Part shown: positions 57,649-64,000 of the stretch, piece by piece
Numbering within the stretch: position 1 is the first letter of the stretch
Layout of the letters: the number at the start of each line of letters is the position of its first letter
Assembly: GCA_964574215.1 (NCBI GenBank)
Contig: CAZNLR010000008.1
Location: forward strand, 1-64,000
Length of the DNA: 64,000 nucleotides
From: GCA-2725625 sp964574215
GTDB taxonomy: Bacteria; Pseudomonadota; Alphaproteobacteria; Rhodospirillales; UBA2165
Reading direction: 5' to 3'
Program-made: the position numbers and the translations under genes
Notes under the pieces: model-generated
Database searches by the model: none
The model's input: the letters and a program-made list of their open reading frames with translations, nothing else
Told to the model about the DNA's origin: nothing

Positions 57649-58182
57649 TTAGACCGGATGGGCGCCGACCAATACGAAGGCGACGCGGGCGGGCTGGTCG
57701 GTGCGGACGCTCCAGGAATGGTTGGTGCCGCGCTGGACCAGGACGTCACCGGCCTTGAGGCAGGTCTCACCTTCTTCCATGACGGCCCAGATTTCACCCT
57801 CCAGGACAATGGCGTAGTCCACCGACGGCGTTTTGTGCATCATCGGATCGGCGCTGTCGGCGTCCGAGGCGTGACCGGCATCCATGGCTTCGAAGGATTC
57901 CCGGACGGCCTCCAAATTGTTCTTCCAGCTGGCGTCGGGCGGAAAATCGACGATACGGAAGATGGAACCATTGGCGGGCGGTTCCAGATGAACCGGCCGG
58001 TCGGCGGCGTCTTCACCGCCCGTATTGTCGGCGGGTGTCGCCGTGGTTTCCCAGAAATCATGGCATACCAGGCCGGGCACCGCTTCCGCCTCCAGGATCG
58101 ACGCGGCATCGCCGTCCCGCGCAATGTAGGACTGTCCGTTTTCGTTGTGGCCGGTAACGACGCGGCGAATATATCTAACCAT
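57649..58182 (-). CDS. Cupin-domain protein
   Basis: A 177-residue single-cupin protein. The conserved block is VDYAIVLEGEIWAVMEEGETCLKAGDVLVQRGTNHSWSV (landmark only, about 119-158), containing a cupin motif 2 with His in GTNHSW; the motif 1 region DYAIVLEGEIWAV lacks the His pair of oxygenase cupins. FETTATPADNTGG-type middle region is Thr-rich. It begins 28 bases after the DctM stop, as the last gene in the TRAP cluster. Substrate unknown. Confidence 0.85.
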   Translation of the reverse strand: MVRYIRRVVTGHNENGQSYIARDGDAASILEAEAVPGLVCHDFWETTATPADNTGGEDAADRPVHLEPPANGSIFRIVDFPPDASWKNNLEAVRESFEAMDAGHASDADSADPMMHKTPSVDYAIVLEGEIWAVMEEGETCLKAGDVLVQRGTNHSWSVRTDQPARVAFVLVGAHPV

Positions 58183-58209
58183 AATTTCCTCCGAATTCTT
58201 GTTGTGGGC

Positions 58210-59523
58210 TTATAATAGCATCAGGCTTAACGACGGCACGGCAATGATTAATACCAGTACCAACAGCATAATCACAGCGAACGGAAAGGCGCCAGCGAAT
58301 ATGTCCATCAGAGTTATACGGCCGTCATCAAGGGTCGATTTTATGATGTAGACCGCCAAACCGAAGGGCGGGGTCAGCAAGCCGATTTCGACCGCGACAA
58401 TGGTGACGATCCCGAACCAAACCAGATTGACCTCCATACCGATCAAAATGGGGAAAATCAGCGGCAGCAGCACCAGCATAATGGATATCGAATCCAACAC
58501 CGTCCCCATCAGGATGACGGTGATGACGAAAATAGCGATTAACCAGTGGAATTCGAACCCGGCGCCGGCCATCCATTGACCGAAAAAGGCCGGCAGACCC
58601 GACAAGGCCAGCATGCGGCTGTACATGGTGGCACCCAGCACCAGCAGCAGGACCGACGCCGTAACGTGCCCGGTTTCGACCAACACCTGCCAGAATGTCC
58701 GCCAGTCGAGGCGGCGCTTGGCGAGAGCCAGAATGAGGGCGCCGAGCGCACCGGCGGCGCCCGCTTCAGTGGGCGTGAATACGCCGCCATAGATGCCACC
58801 CAGCACGACAATTACTAAAATGACGATCGGCGAAATCTTGGCGACAAAACCCTTAATGGTCATCGAGGGCCGGGCCGATTCATCCGCTCTCACCGTTCCT
58901 CCGACTTGATCGGGATACCGGACAGCCATGAAGACAATGCCGACCGCATAGGCCAGCGCCAAAACGGCGCCGGGAACGATGCCGGCAATAAAAAGATCGC
59001 CGATGGAAATATCGGCCAGCAGCCCGTAAACGATCAACAGCAGGCTGGGCGGGATCAGCATGCCCAGCACCGACGACCCGGCCACCACGCCGACCGCAAA
59101 CCGCGGCGTATAGCCGAAACGCAGCATTTCCGGTACGGCCACTTTGGTGAACACCGCCGCCGAGGCAATGGATATGCCGGTGATCGATGCAAACACCGCG
59201 TTGGCGGCCACGGTGGCTATGCCGAGCCCGCCCTTTAAGCGGCCGAAGGCCCAATCGGCGATCTCGAACGTGTCCTTGCCGATCTCCGATACATTGACCA
59301 AAAGTCCCATAAGGACGAACAACGGCACCACGCCGAACAGGTAACTGGAAAGACTGTTTTCGGTCGCCAGGCCGAGCAACTTCACCGCCAGATGGATATC
59401 GCCGCGCATCACCCAAACGCTGACAAAGGAAACCAATGCCAATACCACCGGCACATACATGCCGGCGTAAATCAGGATCACCATGGCGGCCAAAGAGATA
59501 AGTCCGATTTCAATGCCACTCAT
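58210..59523 (-). CDS. dctM: TRAP transporter large permease DctM
   Basis: The 437-residue inner-membrane protein of a tripartite periplasmic transporter. I start at ATG 59523 (MSGIEIGLISLAAM); a frame from 59574 extends into dctQ. About 12 membrane helices; family motifs include VVPLFVLMGLLVNVSEIG near residue 65 and SSVLGMLIPPSLLLIVYGLLADISIG (landmark only). VFTPTEAGAAGALGALIL is the usual segment before the last third. Transports the ligand bound by DctP with Na+ in known members. Confidence 0.95.
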   Translation of the reverse strand: MSGIEIGLISLAAMVILIYAGMYVPVVLALVSFVSVWVMRGDIHLAVKLLGLATENSLSSYLFGVVPLFVLMGLLVNVSEIGKDTFEIADWAFGRLKGGLGIATVAANAVFASITGISIASAAVFTKVAVPEMLRFGYTPRFAVGVVAGSSVLGMLIPPSLLLIVYGLLADISIGDLFIAGIVPGAVLALAYAVGIVFMAVRYPDQVGGTVRADESARPSMTIKGFVAKISPIVILVIVVLGGIYGGVFTPTEAGAAGALGALILALAKRRLDWRTFWQVLVETGHVTASVLLLVLGATMYSRMLALSGLPAFFGQWMAGAGFEFHWLIAIFVITVILMGTVLDSISIMLVLLPLIFPILIGMEVNLVWFGIVTIVAVEIGLLTPPFGLAVYIIKSTLDDGRITLMDIFAGAFPFAVIMLLVLVLIIAVPSLSLMLL

Positions 59524-59530
59524 GGACCGT

Positions 59531-60112
59531 TCAACCGTTTCCGGCGCTCCCGTTAAATATTTTACGGACTTCACGCCAGGCGAAGATCAAAAATTGAATC
59601 GCAACGAGGACACAGCCGATCAGAATGATCAGTTTCGTCGGCCAGGTGGGAGCGGTGAAATCCCCTTCGGCGCCGATAAACAGATCATCGTTCCAGGCCA
59701 AAATGAAGGACGGATAGACGGCGAATAATATGACCGTGAACAAGGCCGCACCGGTAAGATTATACAGTGCCCCCAATCCGCCACCGAGGCGCGGCCATTT
59801 TGCCACCACCCGGTCGATGATAATCTCCGCCCTCGTCAAACGGCCAACCTTGAGCGTATGGGCGGCCTGCAAAAAGACGATGGCGACAATGGAAAGGCGC
59901 ACCATCTCGGGAACGCCGCTAACGGGCGAATTAAAAAAGGCGCGCCCGCCAATATCGGTATTGATCAGGACCAGCAACGCCAGGATCAGAATGGTGCCGG
60001 CGCTGTTGGACAGTTCGATTAATCGGCCAAAGGAAAATCGGCCGACGGGCTCCTCCCGACCGATGTTCTTAGGATCGGAGAACGGTGAATCGGGTGAGCT
60101 GCCGTCGGCCAT
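59531..60112 (-). CDS. dctQ: TRAP transporter small permease DctQ
   Basis: A 193-residue membrane protein with four helices (about 30-50, 65-85, 105-130, 150-170). NTDIGGRAFFNSPVSGVPEMVRLSIVAIVFLQAAHTLKVGRLTRAEIIID is the DctQ signature region (landmark only). It lies between dctP (13 bases upstream) and dctM (seven bases downstream). Confidence 0.92.
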   Translation of the reverse strand: MADGSSPDSPFSDPKNIGREEPVGRFSFGRLIELSNSAGTILILALLVLINTDIGGRAFFNSPVSGVPEMVRLSIVAIVFLQAAHTLKVGRLTRAEIIIDRVVAKWPRLGGGLGALYNLTGAALFTVILFAVYPSFILAWNDDLFIGAEGDFTAPTWPTKLIILIGCVLVAIQFLIFAWREVRKIFNGSAGNG

Positions 60113-60125
60113 CGGGCGGTTAATT

Positions 60126-61232
60126 CTATTCCTTGTCCCAATTCCGGACCGGCTTGGCCCCCCGGGCCCGCAACTCGTTCATATAGCCGGCCAGCACTTT
60201 ACTTCCCGGCAGACCTTTTTTGTCGAGCCGCGCCGCCCAGCCTTTGGCCACATTGGGCACGATATTGGCCCATTTCGTCCGGTCGCCGGCCGGCAAGTTG
60301 GAAAACTTGGCCCCACGCTTTTTCATAATGGCGAAACTGGCTTTGATGCGCTTGTCCAATTCCTTGTAAAAGGCCGTCTTGTAGGCGCCAATACCGGTCA
60401 TGATGGCGGCTTTAACTTCGCCGGGCAGCTTTTTCCAGCGGTCCTGGTTGGCGGTTACGCCGCCGGCATAACCCGTGCCGATATTGGAAATTGTTATGTA
60501 GGGCGCCACCGTATCCAGCTTTTGCGGCATGGCCGCCGTGGCGAACACCATCACGCCGTCATAAACGCCGGTTTTGATGTCATTGAAATAGAGCGTTAAA
60601 TTGGCCGATACGCCGACCCCGCCGGTACCTTTAAACCAGTTGACGGCAGGCCCCGGGGCGCCGAACTTGTGGCCTTTCAAATCGGCCAGTTTCTTAATGG
60701 GATAGTTGGACCACAGGTGGTAAGAATCGGCTGCGATGCCGCCCCCCAAATAGACTTGGTTATATTTTTCCCATTGGGCGCCGAAAGCGGGAATTTTTTT
60801 CTGCAATCCCTCGACAATTTCGGTCACGGTTTCAGGACTGGCTTCGTTAAAGGGCGACATATAGCCGACATTCTGTAGCGGAAGTTTGGCCGGGTCGAAG
60901 AGGTTCCACGCGCCACCGATATCGGCGAGGCCCTGCTGAATGGTCTCCAATTCCTCACCTACCTTCGCCAACGTACCGGCATAGGCTTGGGTCCATTGAA
61001 TTTTGTATTTGCCGTTCTTGGCTAATTCGCTGTTGGTTACCGGGATCAAAGTGTCCCTAAAATGTTTCACCCATAACAGCACCGGCGGATGACCCGCGAC
61101 GATGGTCATTTTTACGGTCTCTGCGCCACTCGCGGGCCGGATTGCCATCAAGCCTAATACGACCATTGTCCCGATCGTTATACCACCGGCCAACCGGCTT
61201 GCTGATGTTTTCAAATATGTATCCAGTTTCAT
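60126..61232 (-). CDS. dctP: TRAP transporter solute-binding protein DctP
   Basis: A 368-residue periplasmic binding protein. The signal peptide covers about residues 1-37, cleavage near ASGA-ETVKM. The domain has the DctP-type IQQGLADIGGAW and KLADLKGHKFGAPGPAVNWFKGTGG strands, and a long FYNDIKTGVYDGVMVFATAAMPQKL helix (TRAP dicarboxylate-type pattern). The ligand is unknown; the neighbouring BKACE genes suggest a keto acid or amino-acid derivative. First gene of dctPQM-cupin. Confidence 0.93.
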   Translation of the reverse strand: MKLDTYLKTSASRLAGGITIGTMVVLGLMAIRPASGAETVKMTIVAGHPPVLLWVKHFRDTLIPVTNSELAKNGKYKIQWTQAYAGTLAKVGEELETIQQGLADIGGAWNLFDPAKLPLQNVGYMSPFNEASPETVTEIVEGLQKKIPAFGAQWEKYNQVYLGGGIAADSYHLWSNYPIKKLADLKGHKFGAPGPAVNWFKGTGGVGVSANLTLYFNDIKTGVYDGVMVFATAAMPQKLDTVAPYITISNIGTGYAGGVTANQDRWKKLPGEVKAAIMTGIGAYKTAFYKELDKRIKASFAIMKKRGAKFSNLPAGDRTKWANIVPNVAKGWAARLDKKGLPGSKVLAGYMNELRARGAKPVRNWDKE

Positions 61233-61414
61233 TTTCAGTCTCCCTATTCCACTTCATGCTCGATATCCGGCATTTCATTTTTATTGACCACCCTTAAAGG
61301 CCACCTAAATGGGAAGGAAATATCGCACCTATAAATGTGCGACTATTGTTTAAATGATGATTGGACTAACTCGTTTTAGATTCCCCCCCCATTGGATAAA
61401 ACGCCGTCAATTAA

Positions 61415-61444
61415 TAAGTATACATATTTATTTGTCCGAGTCAA
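61415..61444 (-). promoter_or_regulatory. Promoter of dctP with MarR-type operator
   Basis: On the minus strand TTGACT (61444-61439) and TATACT, 16 bases apart, make a promoter. The 12-bp element TAAGTATACATA (61415-61426) differs by one base from the perfect palindrome TAAGTATACTTA found before BKACE gene 2, and covers the -10 box. Confidence 0.6.
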
Positions 61445-61540
61445 TTTTATGAAACCATATCTCCGCTATTGGGTATTGGCTTATAGATCAAGAACATCAT
61501 ATTCTAACAGAGTACTTGAGAACTTTATTACTCATTAGCC

Positions 61541-61581
61541 TTGACTCACGTTGTCTTGTTTTCATAAAGTAAGTGTACTTA
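61541..61581 (+). promoter_or_regulatory. Promoter of BKACE gene 1 with MarR-type operator
   Basis: TTGACT (61541-61546), 17 bases, ATAAAG (61564-61569), then TAAGTGTACTTA (61570-61581), which belongs to the longer AAAGTAAG..CTTACTTT dyad. The operator starts directly after the -10 box, as at 63180. Confidence 0.65.
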
Positions 61582-61643
61582 CTTTTTACCTTGTATTTTG
61601 ATATATTGTACAGTCATTACATTGTTGTAGAAGGAGGGTGAAC

Positions 61644-62501
61644 ATGGCACGCAAAGTGATTATCACCATTGCCCCGACAAGTAATTTCCACGGCAAGGAA
61701 GCAAATCCCGCCTTGCCATACAATCCCGATGAAATCGCCGAATCTATTTATGGGGCATACAACGCCGGCGCTTCTCTGGCTCACATCCATGCCAGGGATG
61801 CGGAGGGCATTCAAACCAACGACCCGGAAGTATTCCGCGAGATCAACGCCAAAGTGCGGGACAAATGCGACATCATTATCCAGAACAGCATCGCACCGGC
61901 GCTGGGCCCAAATCCCAATAGCGCCGAAGACGGCTTGCGGGTTATCGAAGCGAATCCGGAAATGGCCTCGCTGGATATGGGCGTCAGTGTGGTCACCGTC
62001 CGTGACCCCGAAATCATAATTGAATGGACACGATCTTTCTTATTCCGGGCCGCCAAGGCGATGAAAGAAAGAAACATCAAACCGGAATTGGAGATATTCA
62101 ACAATTCGCAGATGGAAGACGCCTATATGCTGATTAAGGAAGGATTGTTGGATCCGCCCTATTCGTTCAGCTTCGTTACCGGGATGCAGGTTGTTAATCA
62201 GGGATCGGTTAAATATTCGCCGCGCCACCTCCAGCATTTCGTCGACTTATTGCCGCCGGATTCGGTTTTCAGCGCCCTCGGAATAGGGCCCAGCCAGATG
62301 CCGGCGACCGTGCAATCAATCCTTCTTGGCGGCGGTGGCCGGGTCGGTTTTGAGGACAATATTTACTACCAACGTGGTGAACTCGCGACCAGCAATGCTC
62401 AGTTGGTGGAAAGGCTGGCCCGGGTAATTGTTGACTTGGGTCTGGAAGTTGCCAGTCCCTCAGAAGCGCGGGAGATATTGGGAATACCGCAGCTAAACTA
62501 G
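61644..62501 (+). CDS. BKACE-family (DUF849) beta-keto acid cleavage enzyme 1
   Basis: BKACE enzymes cleave beta-keto acids with acetyl-CoA, as the lysine-fermentation Kce does. The 285-residue TIM barrel starts at ATG 61644, with AAGGAGG six bases upstream. Motifs: KVIITIAPTSNF (strand 1), AGASLAHIHARDAEG (metal-binding His pair of HIHAR), LDMGVSVVTV, ELEIFNNSQMEDA and LLGGGGRVGFEDNIYY near the end. It is about 60 percent similar by eye to the copy at 63257. Substrate unknown. Confidence 0.9.
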   Translation: MARKVIITIAPTSNFHGKEANPALPYNPDEIAESIYGAYNAGASLAHIHARDAEGIQTNDPEVFREINAKVRDKCDIIIQNSIAPALGPNPNSAEDGLRVIEANPEMASLDMGVSVVTVRDPEIIIEWTRSFLFRAAKAMKERNIKPELEIFNNSQMEDAYMLIKEGLLDPPYSFSFVTGMQVVNQGSVKYSPRHLQHFVDLLPPDSVFSALGIGPSQMPATVQSILLGGGGRVGFEDNIYYQRGELATSNAQLVERLARVIVDLGLEVASPSEAREILGIPQLN

Positions 62502-62528
62502 GCAGGAAAATAAGTCAGGCTTGTTGGA

Positions 62529-63011
62529 TTAATCCTGTCGGTCACGAACGGCCAGTTCGAGCAGTAGCCTCTTAAGGCTTGCCCGGTCTTTTACGTTGAG
62601 GGGCTCCAAAAAGGATTCCTGGGCTTTTTCCACCAAGGGGCGGACGCCGCCAAGCGTTTTCTTACCTTTTGCCGTAAGCGACAGCAGTTTTTTTCGCCGG
62701 TCATCGGTCGATGTGCGGCGGCGCACCAGGCCTTTTCGAATCAGACGCGCAACCACATCACCGGTTGTCGCCCGGTCAAAGGCCACATATTCGGACAATG
62801 TCGCCTGATCGATACCGGGCCGCCGAAGTAGGATCATCATGGCCGCAAACTGGACTGACGTAATGTTGTAGCCGTTACAGTATTCCGTAAAATAAGCTTC
62901 AACAATTTGATGACATCGGCGAACCAGAAATCCGGCCCGTTCATAGAGTTCCAACAGGTCCTCATTCTCCGGTTCCACAGTCAAAGATGGCGGTTTGCGC
63001 ATATTTTTCAT
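62529..63011 (-). CDS. MarR-family transcriptional regulator
   Basis: A 160-residue winged-helix repressor. The recognition part is IDQATLSEYVAFDRATTGDVVARLIRKGLVRRRTSTDDRRKKLLSLTAKG (about 77-126, landmark only), with the wing in RRRTSTDDRRKK. It sits between two BKACE genes and is read opposite to them. The shared palindrome TAAGTRTACTTA before both BKACE genes and dctP is the natural operator candidate. Confidence 0.9.
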   Translation of the reverse strand: MKNMRKPPSLTVEPENEDLLELYERAGFLVRRCHQIVEAYFTEYCNGYNITSVQFAAMMILLRRPGIDQATLSEYVAFDRATTGDVVARLIRKGLVRRRTSTDDRRKKLLSLTAKGKKTLGGVRPLVEKAQESFLEPLNVKDRASLKRLLLELAVRDRQD

Positions 63012-63148
63012 GCCCAGTTAGATAAAGATAATCGGTCAATACAATAGAGGCGATTCATTTTAAATCGCAAACTATTTGAATTTAAGCAACTTTAATTCAA
63101 ACTCAGCCCGATCAAACGTCTGAATGTCGTCGGCACCCTATTCTCGCC

Positions 63149-63191
63149 TTGACTCTAAATTCATACTGCCCTCATAATATAAGTATACTTA
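63149..63191 (+). promoter_or_regulatory. Promoter of BKACE gene 2 with perfect MarR-type operator
   Basis: TTGACT (63149-63154), 17 bases, TCATAA (63172-63177), then the perfect palindrome TAAGTATACTTA (63180-63191). The layout is the same as before BKACE gene 1, only two bases longer. It may also bear on marR, read the other way from 63011. Confidence 0.65.
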
Positions 63192-63256
63192 CTAATAATT
63201 TAAATGATAGTGAATTTTGCCCCTGGGTTAAGTTTAGGGGGGTAAGGGAGGAAAAA

Positions 63257-64000
63257 ATGGCTCGTAAAATAATTCTCACGGTTGCACCGACCAGTAACTT
63301 CCAGGGTAAGGACGCCAACCCGGCCCTACCTGAACAACCCGATGAAATAGCCCAGTCTGTGAAAGAGTGCCATGACGCCGGCGCCGGCGTCGTGCATATT
63401 CACGCCCGTGATAAAGACGGTATTCCGACCAATGATCCTGAGGTATTCAGGGAAATCAATGCCAAGGTGCGGGACAAATGTGACATCATCATCCAGAACA
63501 GCATCGCGCCCGCGAACAAGCCGGGCGGCGGCTCGACCGCCGAAGACGGCTGGCAAACCCTCGACGCCAAACCCGAAATGGCGTCGCTCGATATGGGTAT
63601 CTGTTGCATCACCCATAGCTATGGCGAGCAGATCATCGAATGGACCCGTTCCTTTCTCAGAAAGACTGCAAAAATGATGCTTGATGCCGGGATCAAGCCG
63701 GAACTAGAGATCTACAACAACTCCAACATGGAAGACAGTTATCTGCTGATCCAGGAGGGCCTGTTGACCAAGCCCTACTACCACACCTTCGTCATGGGTA
63801 TGAATAAGATCAACCAGGCCGGCACCCGCTACACGCCTCAGCATCTACAGCATTATATTGATCTCCTTCCGGAAGACTCGCGCTTCAACGCCATGGGTAT
63901 CGGACCCAGCCAATTGCCCGCAACCACCCATTCACTTATCGCCGGCGGCGGCGCCAGAGTAGGCTTCGAGGATAATATTTATTTCCGCCGTGGCGAACTG
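63257..64000 (+). CDS. BKACE-family (DUF849) enzyme 2, partial at window end
   Basis: A second BKACE homologue, 248 codons visible and open at the edge. It starts at ATG 63257 with GGGAGG upstream. KIILTVAPTSNFQGKDANPALP, VVHIHARDKDG, NAKVRDKCDIIIQNSIAPA (identical to copy 1 over this stretch), ELEIYNNSNMED and GGGARVGFEDNIYFRRGEL are all present. Copies 1 and 2 are true paralogues and probably handle related keto acids or the two steps of one route. Confidence 0.9.
   Translation, partial: MARKIILTVAPTSNFQGKDANPALPEQPDEIAQSVKECHDAGAGVVHIHARDKDGIPTNDPEVFREINAKVRDKCDIIIQNSIAPANKPGGGSTAEDGWQTLDAKPEMASLDMGICCITHSYGEQIIEWTRSFLRKTAKMMLDAGIKPELEIYNNSNMEDSYLLIQEGLLTKPYYHTFVMGMNKINQAGTRYTPQHLQHYIDLLPEDSRFNAMGIGPSQLPATTHSLIAGGGARVGFEDNIYFRRGEL

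Larger units (their letters stand above)
61233..61643. other. 411-base divergent regulatory region
   Basis: No gene. It contains two opposed promoters with TTGACT -35 boxes and a related 12-bp palindrome at each (see the two promoter entries), plus an AT-rich middle. Confidence 0.7.

Noticed and set aside
1..64000. tRNA, rRNA, CRISPR, insertion sequences, prophage
   Set aside because: I looked through the intergenic gaps for cloverleaf, direct-repeat arrays, terminal inverted repeats with transposase frames and att-like duplications, and found none.

Overview
The window looks like a piece of a draft alphaproteobacterial chromosome. Evidence: the tolQRAB block next to ybgC and ruvCAB, the order zapA - 6S RNA - 5-formyl-THF cyclo-ligase, a TrcR (DUF1013) regulator, COQ9, a split pntAA/pntAB transhydrogenase and DUF1192 beside a quinone oxidoreductase. 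I would place it loosely near the Rhodospirillales, without certainty. A run of ten N inside a phosphofructokinase gene marks a scaffold join. Most of the window is housekeeping DNA with dense short operons; I see no tRNA, rRNA, CRISPR array, insertion sequence or prophage.

Layout. 1-6395, minus strand: cell-envelope Tol system (tolB partial, tolA, tolR, tolQ, ybgC), Holliday-junction genes ruvBAC, yebC. 6571-8769, minus: YmdB-type phosphodiesterase, 5-FCL, 6S RNA, zapA and a ZapB/DUF4164-like coiled coil. 8992-13465: gap, an AlkD-like protein, small genes, a LysR regulator with a palindrome at its start, thiE. 13466-14863: an AT-rich patch with an odd peptidoglycan-binding-type protein and a CPBP protease. 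15063-20037: efp, suhB and a three-gene envelope cluster (OmpA-like, MotA/TolQ-like, MotB-like). 20075-26412: MFS pump, rpmE, adenylate cyclase, bacteriohemerythrin, quinone oxidoreductase, TrcR. 26543-29539: two YdcH-like proteins around a TIGR02444 protein and a mixed-type phosphofructokinase, then a degenerate GGDEF protein.

The most interesting locus is 29678-32724: a PurE-like protein that has lost the HLPG active-site motif, a thioredoxin-reductase-like flavoprotein (CASC) and a two-part reading frame joined by an in-frame UGA. The UGA is followed by Ser-Thr-Cys (a UxxC redox motif) and, 17 nt further, by the GGUC loop of a 9-bp hairpin at the position of a bacterial SECIS. I read this as one 545-residue selenoprotein of the UGSC type with a large C-terminal domain of unknown function, encoded in a tight three-gene operon with its probable reductase.

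32735-34309: coq9, def, rpsU. 34470-38616: an unassigned cluster of a radical SAM enzyme, two methyltransferases and a family 2 glycosyltransferase. 38664-52545: pntB/pntAB/pntAA, an ABC1 kinase, PepF, acyl-CoA ligase, a sugar epimerase, pyruvate kinase, a CheZ-like phosphatase with a FliM-like tail, and a VWA/MoxR pair. 52605-57369: alaS, an FkbM methyltransferase and recA with a LexA-type box and a clear terminator. 57649-64000: a catabolic module of a cupin, a DctPQM TRAP transporter and two paralogous BKACE (DUF849) enzymes around a MarR regulator. Three promoters there share a TTGACT -35 box and a TAAGTRTACTTA palindrome at or next to the -10 box, so the whole module is probably one MarR regulon.
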